The translations under genes and the position numbers were made by a program. A DNA stretch of 64,000 bases from Thermicanus aegyptius DSM 12793 (lineage in GTDB: Bacteria > Bacillota > Bacilli > Thermicanales > Thermicanaceae). Below are positions 30,605-40,178 of the stretch, piece after piece. The stretch spans positions 2,146,420 to 2,210,419 of the forward strand of contig NZ_KI783301.1 of assembly GCF_000510645.1 (NCBI RefSeq), written 5' to 3'. Below the pieces are notes generated by a model that saw nothing but the letters and a program-made list of their open reading frames with translations, had not been told where the DNA came from and did no database searches. Within the stretch, counting starts at the first letter, position 1. Each line of letters begins with the position of its first letter.

Positions 30605-31040
30605 TAATCTTTCTCGCTCATCACCAACTTTATGCGGCGCTGGAGACCCCTGCTTTCAAGCAAAGGGAGGAAAGCGCCGCAAATTTATCCCCCCGTAAGG
30701 GGGAGGGGGCGTAAGCCCCCTACGCCCGTAAGGGTCTAGTGACGGGCTGGGGCAGACTCTGCCCAACCTCCCTCCTCGCCAATGTTACCGGGCGGCCTTC
30801 TCCCGGTAGCCAGGCTACAGCGTACCTCCCCCAGCTTCGCTTCGTGACCACCGGGTTGCAGGGTCTCGGGTCTGGAGGAGCATCCCGGAGTGCGAACCTC
30901 GGCTCTCCCCGATAACGTAGGACCCTCATCCCCTTATCCTTCAGGTCAGACCCTGAGGTTGGTCATAGAGAGGCTTTTTTTGGGCCTACGGCTGAAACCA
31001 GGAAGACAAGCCACCGGCTTCAGCCATGGGGTCTATGAGT
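30605..31040 (-). mobile_element. ORF-less HEARO-like element (non-autonomous IscB/IsrB-family relative)
   Basis: Read on the minus strand, this GC-rich block begins just after the type ISP R-M stop codon. It contains a GACCCCATGGCTGAAGCC hairpin region like the start of the IsrB omega-RNA, a long-range CATAGA/TCTATG pairing, the octamer ACTAGACC also present in that omega-RNA, and a run of GC hairpins. The right-end hairpin GCGCTTTCCTCCC...GGGGTCTCCAGCGC is nearly identical to the IsrB element end. GGTGATGAG follows. No coding remnant of IsrB was found, so it resembles a palindrome-ended derivative mobilised in trans. Confidence 0.65.
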
Positions 31041-31041
31041 T

Positions 31042-34000
31042 CTAAGACTTAGGCAATGCCTTTACAATTTCAATGGTCTCTACACTTACCCTTACAAGAG
31101 ATTTTATCATATTGACAATATGACGCGGATTTCCTTGCTCCTTCAACCACTCATTTGGATCATTCGTAATACCGCTTTTCTTGTCCTTTGTGATTTGGTA
31201 GCGTTCCATAACCCACTCGATCGGCGATCTTCCGTTTACAACGTATTCATATGCTTCAAGCTGAATGCCGCGCAGTGTAATGTGCTCATTGTAAACAATC
31301 GTCGTTTTGTCCGGTTTTCCGTCAGGTGTTTTTCCGAATCTCATTTTTTCGATCGTATACGTTTTTAGATCGTTCAAATCTCCTTTGATTTCCTCCTCCA
31401 ACGGCCAAGGCTCGACGGTTTCGTAGTTTAGGTGGAGCTCAGACAATTTACGCCCTGCACTGCTAAATGCCCAGAAATCTTTCGCCGAAGATACGAACGG
31501 AATGCGTGGAAGCGCCTTTTTTAGATCGTTTCGGTAACGTACCCGGTACTCCGGCGAATGCAGGAAGCCATAAACGAAGTAGAAGATATCCTCCTTTGTC
31601 ACGCTATCCCCGTACCTGCGGCGATATTCTTGTAGCGCCCAGTCGGTGATGTTCATACGGCGGATGTACTTTCGTCCGGATGGGGCGGTGCCGATGATTT
31701 CACCCTCCATTTTTCCTGCCAAGGCGTCGGTGTCGGAGACGGGTTCGTAGGTGTAGAGGGGAAAGGTCTGGGCACCACCGTCAATCATGTTTACGTCAGG
31801 GATGCAATCTACAATTAACGCAGTAAAATCTTTTGTTCCTCCAGCCCCCTTCATAACAATCGCGACGTTTTCCATGTCTGGTTCGGGGAAAATCTTGGGC
31901 AAGAGATAAGTAGCTCCGTTGAATACTTTGCTGAAGTACAGCCACTCTTTAACAAAAGGTCGGTATACTGATAGAGTGACAAATCCTACTTCTTCGAATC
32001 TGTGTGAAGAACCCCTTAAAAGTTCGCCTTTTAAATCTAGAGACCACCCGATTTTTCCGGGGTCATTATTTATTTGGAGTTCTAGATTGTCCTGCGTAAT
32101 TTTTCCAGCCCGAACCAGTTCAACGTGACGGTTAAATTCATCAATCATGCGGCGCATGTTGTCTGCCAACTCCAACTTGGAGAAGTTATAAACCCACGCA
32201 TCACGGTGTGTTTTTACCCCGCTGGAGTACAGCTCGAATATTGTCTCCTTATCCCCATTCTGCTTTGCCCCAATTACAGGGAACGCCTCAAAATCCTTGC
32301 TTCGCTGATTGATCCAATCATGCGCCTTATTCGGTTTGATGCGCTCCCACACCACACCGCCGATATGCCCGTACTCCTTCAACCGTGCCAGCTTCTCTTC
32401 GCGGCTGAGGTAGTCCCCGATGTCATGGTAGTAGATCTCCGCGGGGCTGGCCTTAGAAACGTCCTTGACGAGCACGAGTAACGCCACACCCGCACGGCTG
32501 CCTTGGCCGAAGATCTTTCCACCTTCTTTACGCCAAGCTTCACCTGAAAGGCGAGCGTTTCCACGAAGATTGAGGACGTAGATCTTCGCAAATTCTTCAG
32601 CGAGGCTCTTTCGGAGTCCACTGGCGGCGTTTCCGTCGAGAAAACCGCTGTTCGTCACGAATGTGATCACACCTTTGTCTTCAATCCGGTCAGTTGCCAT
32701 CCGAATAGCGCGGATGTACGAGTCGTAAAGGGAGTTCTTGTTTGTTGTCGATGAATAAGCTACATAGGTCTGGCTTATTTTCTCGTCCAGCTTGTTGTAT
32801 TTAACGGACTTAATCCCTAGGTTCTCCTCTTCTTGTTTGGCAAACCAAGGGGGATTAGATACGATCACATTGATCTTCGCTTCTTTTTGTTTTCGCATCA
32901 GTTCCGTGTACTGCTCCGGAAACAGGTCTGTCTCCATCGTCTCTTCAGACTCCATGAGTTGAAATGAATCGATCAGCAACAAATTCTCGAACGGCTCATG
33001 CTTTCCGGTGATGTCGAAGTACGTGCTTTCCACGTTGGCCAGAGCGATGTAATACGGAAGAAGCAGAATCTCGTTGCCCCAAATTTCGCCTTCGCGATAT
33101 TTTCGCTCCAATGCCTCTTTCGGGATCAGGTGCATCAATCTGGTAAGAAATGTTCCCGTACCGGAGAATGGTTCCAGGATTACCACGCCTTCATCGGAAA
33201 GGCTGAGGCCGAATTCGTCATGCAATACCCGATCGGCGCTTGCCACCAAAAAATCCACAACCTCTACAGGGGTATAGACGATCCCTAAACGATCGGCAAG
33301 TCTTGGAAAAGCTGATTTAAAGAACCGGTCGTATAAGCGTCGAAGAAAATCTTGCCGCTCAGCTTCCTTGTCCATGCCGCGTGCACGGTTTTTCACACTT
33401 CGATAAAAGCCTTCCAATGTGGCCGTTTCCTTTTCGATAAAAGCTTTAAAAACGGCAGCAACCCGTTCGAAACTTCCGGATACGGCATTCTGCTTAAGAA
33501 AATCATAGTTTTCGAATAAAGCGTCGAAGATCGGTTTTGTGATGATGTGCTGCACCAACATGCTCCGGGCGTCATCTTCTGTCACTGTCGGATTGGTAAT
33601 TTGACGCAATGACTCTACATAACCGGAGAATGCTTCGCGTGCCTCTTCTCCGAATTTACCATCGGATTTAAGCGCTTCATCAATATGACGTTCAATGCGT
33701 TGGGCTACCTCCGCAACGTCTTTCGCCCAGTTTTCAAAGTAATTTTTTTCACCTACTCGTTCCACCAGGACGCCGATAATCTTGCTTTTGATTTCTTCAA
33801 ATTGTAAAGGAAGAATACCTTGCGTATGATCCATGATTAAAATATCGTCTGATTCTTCATCCGAAGAAGACGATGACGTATTTCGTTTTTTCAGGACTAT
33901 CTGCCGCACACGCGCATCAAAACGGTCGTCGAGGGACCGTAAGGCGGATAAAATTTCCCACACTTTGCTAAATTCTTCGTTATTTCGGATCTGTACTTCA

Positions 34001-35763
34001 ATGTTTGTTTCTGGATTGACCACTACAGGAATGATGACATAACCGTATTCTTTCCCTGGCGCTTTTCGCATCACTCGACCAACAGCCTGTACTACATCTA
34101 CTTGGCTTTTACGGGGTTTAAGAAACACTACTGCGTCTAGTGACGGAACATCTATCCCTTCGGTAAGGACTCGTGCGTTTGAAAGTACCCGCACTTCTCC
34201 TTCATCCGGTTCCCCGCGCAGCCAATCTAAATGTTCTTTTCGTTCAGTAGCGGTCATGGTTCCGTCCACATGCCGTACTTTAAAGTGATGCGTTTTTTCG
34301 CCTGTTTTTTCGGTAAAGGCAGAAACGGTATTCTGGAACGCTTTGGCAAAATTTCTTGAGTCGCGTATCGCTTGCCCCGCGAAGACGACAGCACGACGCG
34401 CAGCGGGGATTTCTTCTCCGCGTACATGCCCGGATAAAGCACGCCACGTACCTATAATCCTGGTGGCGTCCACAACTTCCGGTGTATCAGGTTGGTTTAA
34501 ATATTCAAAGAGCTCGGTTTGAATCTCATTTTCACTTACCGCGAATACGATTACTTTATAGTCACATAAGTGTCCGTCGTCAACGGCTTGTCCGAAACCA
34601 TATCGGAAGAATTCTTTTCCGTAAATCGTTTCGTTATCCATCGAAAAATATTCGATTTCCATTTCTTCCAGCTTTTCTTTTAACTTTGGTACATATATTC
34701 TCGGTGTCGCCGTCATGTAAAGACGTTTTTTCCCATTTACGTTTTGATTGTTATGGACTTTGGTGTAATAGGATTCTTCGCCGTTTTTTACAACACCGGT
34801 TGTTCGATGCGCCTCATCTGCAATGATGAGATCAAATTCCGGAAATCCATTGTTTTGTGCCTCTTTGATTACATCTATGGAATGATAGGTGGATACCACC
34901 ACCGTCATCGAGTCCGTTTTTTCTTGCTGAATCGCCTTAACCAAATCTTCTGCATTGGTGGTCGGCGGAATCGTTAATACCGTTAGCCGGTCAATGCTAT
35001 CCTGGTCTTTTCCTACAGTCCGGTCTGATGTGACTGCAAAAACACGAAGCGGTATGTCTGCATCAACCAGCCACGCGCGAAGTGTTTGTTCAACTAATGC
35101 GATGGACGGTGCAAGGAATAAAACATGCCCGCCCTGGCCAACCTGTTTTTCGGCGATCTTTAAAGCCACCAATGTCTTGCCTGAACCCGGGGGCATGATG
35201 AGTTTTCCACGATCTGCTTCGACGAACCCTTCTGTGACGGCTTTGATTGCTTGTTCTTGATATGGCCGAAGGTTTTTCTTTTTTTCGTATGTGATATTTT
35301 CCGGATTATGCCATTGAAACGATTCCCAATCTATCCCGTAATTATTGACAATATCATATAGTGTAATAACCGTAACTTCTTTTTCTTGACCCTTAATGGC
35401 TTTTTCGGCGTTTTGGCCAAGCGGTGATGCAGTTACGATCATTCTTCTGGAAAATTCTTTGCGCCCGGATACCGCCAGAAATGTTTTAATATCATCGTAT
35501 GAAACTTTTTCTTCGTGGGATTTTGCTTGAATCGCCCAAAGTTTCCCAGTATCACGCTCTTTAGCTACGATATCGATTCCGAGATCCGGTTCGTCCTTGT
35601 CGCGATCCGGCCAGTCATACCATTTCCAAACGTCGATAAATTCTTCTTTGTAGTAGGGATCATTCTTCAAAAAGGCAATGACAAACCGTTCAAAAATTTC
35701 TCCTTTCTCTACCGTGTTGGTTGCTGTCTTTTCTAGTCTTTCCAGAAGTTCTTGTACGTTCAC
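31042..35763 (-). CDS. Single-chain type ISP restriction-modification enzyme (LlaGI-like), 1573 aa
   Basis: One polypeptide carries all functions. There is an N-terminal Mrr-like nuclease (DEPDLGIDIVAKERD...LWAIQAKS). A superfamily 2 helicase/translocase follows, with PPGSGKT, DEAH in LIIADEAHRTTG, and VVQAVGRVMRK. Then come a helical coupler and a gamma-type N6-adenine methyltransferase with ILEPFSGTGTFLTRL (SAM motif) and IVSNPPWF, and a C-terminal target-recognition domain. The length matches LlaGI/LlaBIII (about 1570 aa), and all motifs look intact. GTG at 35763 lies eight nt after AAGGAG. It would protect the element from loss or exclude foreign DNA. Confidence 0.93.
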   Translation of the reverse strand: MNVQELLERLEKTATNTVEKGEIFERFVIAFLKNDPYYKEEFIDVWKWYDWPDRDKDEPDLGIDIVAKERDTGKLWAIQAKSHEEKVSYDDIKTFLAVSGRKEFSRRMIVTASPLGQNAEKAIKGQEKEVTVITLYDIVNNYGIDWESFQWHNPENITYEKKKNLRPYQEQAIKAVTEGFVEADRGKLIMPPGSGKTLVALKIAEKQVGQGGHVLFLAPSIALVEQTLRAWLVDADIPLRVFAVTSDRTVGKDQDSIDRLTVLTIPPTTNAEDLVKAIQQEKTDSMTVVVSTYHSIDVIKEAQNNGFPEFDLIIADEAHRTTGVVKNGEESYYTKVHNNQNVNGKKRLYMTATPRIYVPKLKEKLEEMEIEYFSMDNETIYGKEFFRYGFGQAVDDGHLCDYKVIVFAVSENEIQTELFEYLNQPDTPEVVDATRIIGTWRALSGHVRGEEIPAARRAVVFAGQAIRDSRNFAKAFQNTVSAFTEKTGEKTHHFKVRHVDGTMTATERKEHLDWLRGEPDEGEVRVLSNARVLTEGIDVPSLDAVVFLKPRKSQVDVVQAVGRVMRKAPGKEYGYVIIPVVVNPETNIEVQIRNNEEFSKVWEILSALRSLDDRFDARVRQIVLKKRNTSSSSSDEESDDILIMDHTQGILPLQFEEIKSKIIGVLVERVGEKNYFENWAKDVAEVAQRIERHIDEALKSDGKFGEEAREAFSGYVESLRQITNPTVTEDDARSMLVQHIITKPIFDALFENYDFLKQNAVSGSFERVAAVFKAFIEKETATLEGFYRSVKNRARGMDKEAERQDFLRRLYDRFFKSAFPRLADRLGIVYTPVEVVDFLVASADRVLHDEFGLSLSDEGVVILEPFSGTGTFLTRLMHLIPKEALERKYREGEIWGNEILLLPYYIALANVESTYFDITGKHEPFENLLLIDSFQLMESEETMETDLFPEQYTELMRKQKEAKINVIVSNPPWFAKQEEENLGIKSVKYNKLDEKISQTYVAYSSTTNKNSLYDSYIRAIRMATDRIEDKGVITFVTNSGFLDGNAASGLRKSLAEEFAKIYVLNLRGNARLSGEAWRKEGGKIFGQGSRAGVALLVLVKDVSKASPAEIYYHDIGDYLSREEKLARLKEYGHIGGVVWERIKPNKAHDWINQRSKDFEAFPVIGAKQNGDKETIFELYSSGVKTHRDAWVYNFSKLELADNMRRMIDEFNRHVELVRAGKITQDNLELQINNDPGKIGWSLDLKGELLRGSSHRFEEVGFVTLSVYRPFVKEWLYFSKVFNGATYLLPKIFPEPDMENVAIVMKGAGGTKDFTALIVDCIPDVNMIDGGAQTFPLYTYEPVSDTDALAGKMEGEIIGTAPSGRKYIRRMNITDWALQEYRRRYGDSVTKEDIFYFVYGFLHSPEYRVRYRNDLKKALPRIPFVSSAKDFWAFSSAGRKLSELHLNYETVEPWPLEEEIKGDLNDLKTYTIEKMRFGKTPDGKPDKTTIVYNEHITLRGIQLEAYEYVVNGRSPIEWVMERYQITKDKKSGITNDPNEWLKEQGNPRHIVNMIKSLVRVSVETIEIVKALPKS

Positions 35764-35828
35764 TCTGTTCACTCCTTTTCTTTATTTTAAAGTCTTCTCT
35801 ATACATAAAGGGAAAATAGCTCCGAAAT

Positions 35829-36827
35829 TTACTCCCGGGTTAATGTAAATGGATCAAGCCAACCGTTTTCATCAGAATGAACAGCGATTCTGATTAAATC
35901 ATGTCTGAATTTGTCCGGTGTGTCTTCTTCTCCTTCTTCAAATAGATTGTTTATCCCGATGAAAGGGCCGTCGGGCTCGAAATAAAGAAAGTGATTCCCT
36001 TGGATGGAATTACAGTATGGGCAAATATTTGCCCAATATTTCCTGCCAATGGTATTAGAAAAACGATACCGGATTGTTTTGGGTATAGGTTTCATCTTCG
36101 GAGGGTTATTGAAATAAGCACCTGGCCAAGTAAAAACAAGGATGTCTCGTTTACATTTCCAACATGTATAAATTCCATAACGATAATAAGCCGTTGGTAA
36201 ATTGATCCTCATTGACTGAGCAAGAAGCTTTGCTTTGGCTTGAAACTTGCTCCATGCAAGTTTATATTTTTGTTTACATCCATCACAAACAAACGTTTTA
36301 GGACGTTCGGTTATGGGGCGCCATACCAGCGTTTCAGTTAAAATATCATGACCCAATAACTCTAAAAAAGGCACTGATAATCTTTCGGTTTTAACTTCAT
36401 CAACGCCGTGAGTTACTTTGATTTCAACAGCTATCTTTACTACATTGCCAGCCATTAAAGCTACGTCTACAACATAACCTTCGGAGAGTCTATATTCCAA
36501 GATTGCGTCGGTTATTTCGCCGGGTAGTGGATGATTCTCAACCGTATGGCATATCCGACACTGTCGCTGTATGACAGGCGTATCGGCGCGACCCGCTTTC
36601 CAATCGTAGATAGATTTTTGGACTAATAGTTTTGCGGTTTTATGCAGGATAGTTTCTTGATTGCATTTTATGCTAGTTTTATGTGCAAAGTGGGCCACCC
36701 GAACATTACCTTGCCGCAATACAACCGGCTCCCCACATACAGGACAAAAATATGTTTTGTCCTTTTTTGCTTCTTCCGGACGATAAAGTTTGCTTTCTTC
36801 ATCAATAGCTAAAGGTACTAGAAACAT
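35829..36827 (-). CDS. CoiA-like nuclease-family protein, 332 aa
   Basis: The N-terminal zinc-ribbon-like YFCPVCGEPVVLRQGNVRVA followed by HFAHK, then the DVALMAGNVVKIAVEIKVTH region, matches the CoiA family. This family has a PD-(D/E)XK-like nuclease domain and is linked to competence and recombination. Additional CxxC pairs (CDGCKQKY, CWKCKRD, CPYCNS) are unusual for CoiA and suggest extra zinc fingers. It lies 65 nt upstream of the type ISP enzyme in the same direction and could be an accessory defence or DNA-processing gene. Confidence 0.7.
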   Translation of the reverse strand: MFLVPLAIDEESKLYRPEEAKKDKTYFCPVCGEPVVLRQGNVRVAHFAHKTSIKCNQETILHKTAKLLVQKSIYDWKAGRADTPVIQRQCRICHTVENHPLPGEITDAILEYRLSEGYVVDVALMAGNVVKIAVEIKVTHGVDEVKTERLSVPFLELLGHDILTETLVWRPITERPKTFVCDGCKQKYKLAWSKFQAKAKLLAQSMRINLPTAYYRYGIYTCWKCKRDILVFTWPGAYFNNPPKMKPIPKTIRYRFSNTIGRKYWANICPYCNSIQGNHFLYFEPDGPFIGINNLFEEGEEDTPDKFRHDLIRIAVHSDENGWLDPFTLTRE

Positions 36828-36989
36828 AGGTAATATGCCTCTCTTTCATACCTTTCAGAAGGTCTTAGACACTTTATTCCTACAAACAAAGAGCCTTATT
36901 GTGCATGTCAAATCGTCTCTTTAGTATTTCTTTTTTCTGTTCTTATTCAACAAAAGTAAATTAAAATCCTCCAATGATCATTGTTTTTT
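36828..36989 (-). other. Intergenic region upstream of the CoiA-like gene
   Basis: The region is AT-rich. A possible minus-strand promoter is TTGAAT, 18 nt, TACTAA at about 36922-36951. No gene is seen. Confidence 0.35.
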
Positions 36990-37145
36990 CTAAATCACTT
37001 TCGTTTTTTTATTAGTTTTGTCCGGTTTTGATCTCTTCTTCTTTACCACAAAGAGGGCTTGCGCGTATTCCCCAAGATCTAGCTTCCAACGCCCACCATA
37101 TAAATCCTTCCCCCCGGCTAAAATTATTATTTCTTGGATTAACAT
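36990..37145 (-). CDS. Possible small protein, 51 aa
   Basis: The reading MLIQEIIILAGGKDLYGGRW continues to a lysine-rich C-terminus. AGAGGGGCGAAAATG gives a fair ribosome binding site. No family is recognised. Codon use looks natural, but the short length leaves the call uncertain. Confidence 0.4.
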   Translation of the reverse strand: MLIQEIIILAGGKDLYGGRWKLDLGEYAQALFVVKKKRSKPDKTNKKTKVI

Positions 37146-37237
37146 TTTCGCCCCTCTTTTCTTCGAATACTTTAAGAAAATATTCTTGGTCCGAATAAAC
37201 GTGGTTTAGGGCTGGAGAATCGTTTAAAACGCGTTTC

Positions 37238-38269
37238 TTAATCCAAGACCCAGCCCATCCTCATATCCTCATTGATAATGCGCGCGCCGTGGATGTAGAT
37301 CATACCGGCGTTGTTCCATGCCAGTTTGATTCCTATAGGCAATTTGGGAAAGAGACGGGATACTTTAATAGCCATTTCCATCACTTTTTCTTTTTCCGGA
37401 GCCTCCCAGGAAACGAGGGGGGTACGATACTCTGCGGGTATTTCGTGTTTGACGGGTTTATATGGTCTCCACGTCCAAAAAATAGGTTTTTCTGCGACAG
37501 CGATTTCGCATAAGTGATTTGCCAAAAGGCGCATATCATTAAGGGTTGTGCTGGCAAAAACCGGTGTCCTTACGTCCAAGAGGATTCCGGATTCGGCTGC
37601 AAGACGTATCCCTTTCAACGCGGTATTGAATATCTGATTCCCGTCTGCGTGGCGGTTAACTATTCCGGCGACGGCCAGGATCGTGTCAGGGGTTCCTTTG
37701 AGATCCAGGGCGGCACTAAGCAAATAAGGGGAGATGCTCTTCAGCCAGTTCGGTGCGAGGCTGTGATGAGCAATGCTTGCCTTGTGCCCGAGAACCTCGG
37801 TTGAGTATCGGGCAATGGCGAGACTGATCCTCGGAAAGGCGGACGGGTCTCCGCCGGATAGGCGAATTCTTTCCCCCTCGCGAACAGTACGCTCTGCCAG
37901 ACGGAAGAGATCCCGAATTCGCATGGGAGCTACGCTGGCTTCCGCAAACTCTTGCATGTCCCTTTTGCAATAAGGGCAGGCTAACTGGCACGAACCAAAA
38001 CTGAAGATACGCAACGTTTCCACTCCAGGCACGTGTTTCTTGCTTCCCTTACCAGAGAGTAGTTTTTCTGAGCCTGGTGTTTTTTGATAGCTGTACCACC
38101 ATCCGGGGTTAAATCGGCGAACTTCCTTGCCGATGACGCCCTGGTGGCGAAGCATCAATACACTCTCCGGTAGCGATAGGTCGTTCAGAAGGTGAAGAAA
38201 ATATTTTTCGTCTACAAGTTCTTCTTGATTATTATCATCGAGCAGGATGTAAGGCATTTTTTGTTCCAT
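37238..38269 (-). CDS. Radical SAM protein, 343 aa
   Basis: The CxxxCxxC motif that holds the 4Fe-4S cluster is CQLACPYC (about residue 95-102), followed by the LSGGDPSAFP motif that binds SAM. The N-terminal 85 residues are an additional domain. The pattern resembles radical SAM proteins such as activating enzymes or modification enzymes, but the substrate is unknown. Its ATG is separated from AAAGGAGG by a hairpin (38277-38315). No partner gene is evident. Confidence 0.85.
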   Translation of the reverse strand: MEQKMPYILLDDNNQEELVDEKYFLHLLNDLSLPESVLMLRHQGVIGKEVRRFNPGWWYSYQKTPGSEKLLSGKGSKKHVPGVETLRIFSFGSCQLACPYCKRDMQEFAEASVAPMRIRDLFRLAERTVREGERIRLSGGDPSAFPRISLAIARYSTEVLGHKASIAHHSLAPNWLKSISPYLLSAALDLKGTPDTILAVAGIVNRHADGNQIFNTALKGIRLAAESGILLDVRTPVFASTTLNDMRLLANHLCEIAVAEKPIFWTWRPYKPVKHEIPAEYRTPLVSWEAPEKEKVMEMAIKVSRLFPKLPIGIKLAWNNAGMIYIHGARIINEDMRMGWVLD

Positions 38270-38327
38270 CAGATTGCGGCGAAACCCCCGACTTTAGTCG
38301 CGGGGTGAAATGCCGTTCCTCCTTTCT
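38270..38327 (-). repeat. SD-hairpin-start element upstream of the radical SAM gene
   Basis: On the minus strand AAAGGAGGAA precedes a hairpin with stem CGGC/GCCG (38315-38277) and inner CCCC-CGACT/AGTCG-GGGG pairs, then CAATCTGATGG with the start codon. The CGACTAAAGTCG core is typical of IS200/IS605-family right ends, and CTGA next to the start fits an NTGA target. Folding the hairpin brings the ribosome binding site to about nine nt from the ATG. Confidence 0.55.
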
Positions 38328-38561
38328 TGGTTTACATGTTGTTTTTTAAAAAAAAAAGGGGCGGCGTTATAAACCCCCTCTACCATGTTTCCCGTCCTCC
38401 CGTACCTTTGAATATCGGAAAGTCGAAATCTTCATAGTCAGAGGAGACCCTGAGGGCCTCCTCCATTTTTCTCCGGGTCCATCGATTCCATTCCCTACGG
38501 ATGGAGGTGGACTCTTTATCCGTGCGATTTTTGGCTCCTCGGAACCGATTCCGAAACGAGA
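38328..38561 (-). other. Intergenic region with a possible gene fragment
   Basis: A GC hairpin followed by ten T residues (about 38348-38377) looks like a minus-strand terminator. Upstream of it an open frame ending at TAG reads RREWNRWTRRKMEEALRVSS and continues DYEDFDFP, protein-like but without an upstream start codon in frame. It could be a truncated gene end. Confidence 0.35.
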
Positions 38562-39674
38562 TTAAGGCTGAAGGAAATTTGCCGCCAGATTCGCAACCAA
38601 AGCATAGTTGATTTCCTCAAGGTTGGCTATGGCATACGGTTCGAGATAATTATATGTGGAGGAACCGAGTTCTTTCGAGAATATGGCAAGCACCTTATAT
38701 ATACTTTCAGGCGTGGCATCGGCATTAAGATTTACTTTTTCTATTTCCTTCTGATGTTCGGAAAGAGCGGTAAGAAGGTCTAGGCTAATACCCTTGTTGT
38801 GAATAATTACGCCCAAGAAAAGGTTTATTGTTTCCCGGTTTGTGATCGGTTTTTTTCCGAATTCCGATACTTCGCTTTGGAGAAATTTGCTTTTGTCGAT
38901 TATGCCCAATTCCCTCAGTTTAAGCAACCCTTTAAATTTTGGGTCTGGTTCGCCGTTTTTCTTTTCTTTCTCCTTGATTTTGGAGACAATTAATGCTTTT
39001 AAGTTTTCGGCTTCCTCTTTCGTTAGAGACTTCGCTTCCGTCCTGTGCTTGTACTGAGGAAGGAATACTTCCACAAAATCTTCCGCAAACATCTCGACGG
39101 GCCGCTTCCCCCATATGGGATCGGTATCGGAGTAATGGGATACGCCTCTAAAGTTTTTATACCAGGCATAATCATTTTGGTCGAAATAATAAAAATAAAT
39201 AAGGTGCCCCAATTCGTGGGGAACCGTCCTTTGAACCGGCGAGTTAACAAGGCCCCATGCGCCAAGCACCACGGAATTGTAGGGGGAATCGGGTCCTCCC
39301 CAAACCGTATAAGCGCTTGCAGAACGGAATTTTGCGTTTGTTGCATAAAAGGCATACCGCTTGCCTCCAAAAAGCTGGTTTATGTCTATGCCGCTTTCTT
39401 CTAATTTCTGGAATATGTTGCGCAAAGCGGATTCGACTTCGGTTACAGGCAAGTTTTGACCTTTACCTATATCTTTGTATTTTTCCAGAATCTGTTTTGT
39501 CCATTGTGGAAGTTCGTTAAATGCAATTTGCTTTACGACAAATCCGGATACTTTTGTTTCTTTTTCTTCGGCAACAGCGGATATGTTGAAGGTGTTCGCT
39601 ATTGCAACGGCAAAAAGAAAGAGGAAAAGGAAAATTTTAAATCTGTTTTTAAACAATTTTAACACCAGCCGCAA
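38562..39674 (-). CDS. Secreted zincin metalloprotease-like protein, 370 aa
   Basis: A signal peptide (KIFLFLFLFAVAIANTF) is followed by a domain with the zinc-binding HELGHLIYFYYF motif and a downstream EMFAEDFVEVF glutamate, the pattern of gluzincins of the anthrax lethal-factor-like group. The C-terminal 150 residues are helical. The substrate is unknown; it may act on the cell envelope. The start is uncertain (TTG at 39674 or GTG at 39665) because it overlaps the end of the upstream gene by 26 nt. Confidence 0.75.
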   Translation of the reverse strand: MRLVLKLFKNRFKIFLFLFLFAVAIANTFNISAVAEEKETKVSGFVVKQIAFNELPQWTKQILEKYKDIGKGQNLPVTEVESALRNIFQKLEESGIDINQLFGGKRYAFYATNAKFRSASAYTVWGGPDSPYNSVVLGAWGLVNSPVQRTVPHELGHLIYFYYFDQNDYAWYKNFRGVSHYSDTDPIWGKRPVEMFAEDFVEVFLPQYKHRTEAKSLTKEEAENLKALIVSKIKEKEKKNGEPDPKFKGLLKLRELGIIDKSKFLQSEVSEFGKKPITNRETINLFLGVIIHNKGISLDLLTALSEHQKEIEKVNLNADATPESIYKVLAIFSKELGSSTYNYLEPYAIANLEEINYALVANLAANFLQP

Positions 39675-40104
39675 TAAATAAAATAACCAGGATGGCCGAT
39701 ACCCCTATGATCCGGTCGGCTAATGTTCCGGTACGTATACCGATTACTTTAAATCTTTTCTTATACGGCCATAAAAGCGGTACGCCGGATGGTGTGAGCA
39801 CGTCCCCCGCGATATGAACCCCAATTCCTACCGCCAGTCCATAGAAAAATGGGTACGAATAGTATCCCGCAAAAAGGAATAAGAGCATGAATGCCAGGCT
39901 ATGCGTGATGCCGCGATGCCCGAAAAGACTGATCAAAAAAGAGATAAACGGCATTTTCTTTCCTATAGTGCTTCCCGTGTGATCAATGTCCGGGAGAAGA
40001 GATCCTAAAATAACGGCTGATGATACTTCTATGGGAAGATGTAAATATCGGTTAAGAAGAACCGCTGTTAGAGTCCCTGTCGCAAGGTGCGTGAATCCGG
40101 TCAT
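39649..40104 (-). CDS. ydjM-like: YdjM-type membrane-bound metal-dependent hydrolase, 151 aa
   Basis: The family pattern is clear: MTGFTHLATG at the start, GSLLPDIDHTGS, FGHRGITHS, GIGVHIAGDVLTPSGVPLLWP. Conserved His and Asp residues are the likely metal ligands, and about four hydrophobic segments place it in the membrane. ATG at 40104 follows AGGAAGATTTTG. Substrate and role are not established for the family. Confidence 0.85.
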   Translation of the reverse strand: MTGFTHLATGTLTAVLLNRYLHLPIEVSSAVILGSLLPDIDHTGSTIGKKMPFISFLISLFGHRGITHSLAFMLLFLFAGYYSYPFFYGLAVGIGVHIAGDVLTPSGVPLLWPYKKRFKVIGIRTGTLADRIIGVSAILVILFIAAGVKIV

Positions 40105-40178
40105 CAAAATCTTCCTTTCTGTTTTTTTCTGTTTTTTTTTATCCAAAAGTTTTGTTAAAAGGCAAAAAACAATTTGGT

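Noticed and set aside
30720-30929. Possible coding remnant inside the ORF-less HEARO-like element
   Set aside because: The Arg/Pro-rich translation has no PLMP or RuvC motif; the DNA is better explained as structured RNA.
36990-37209. Plus-strand frame from 37018 with a hydrophobic translation
   Set aside because: It lacks a ribosome binding site; the opposite-strand 51-aa frame is somewhat better supported.
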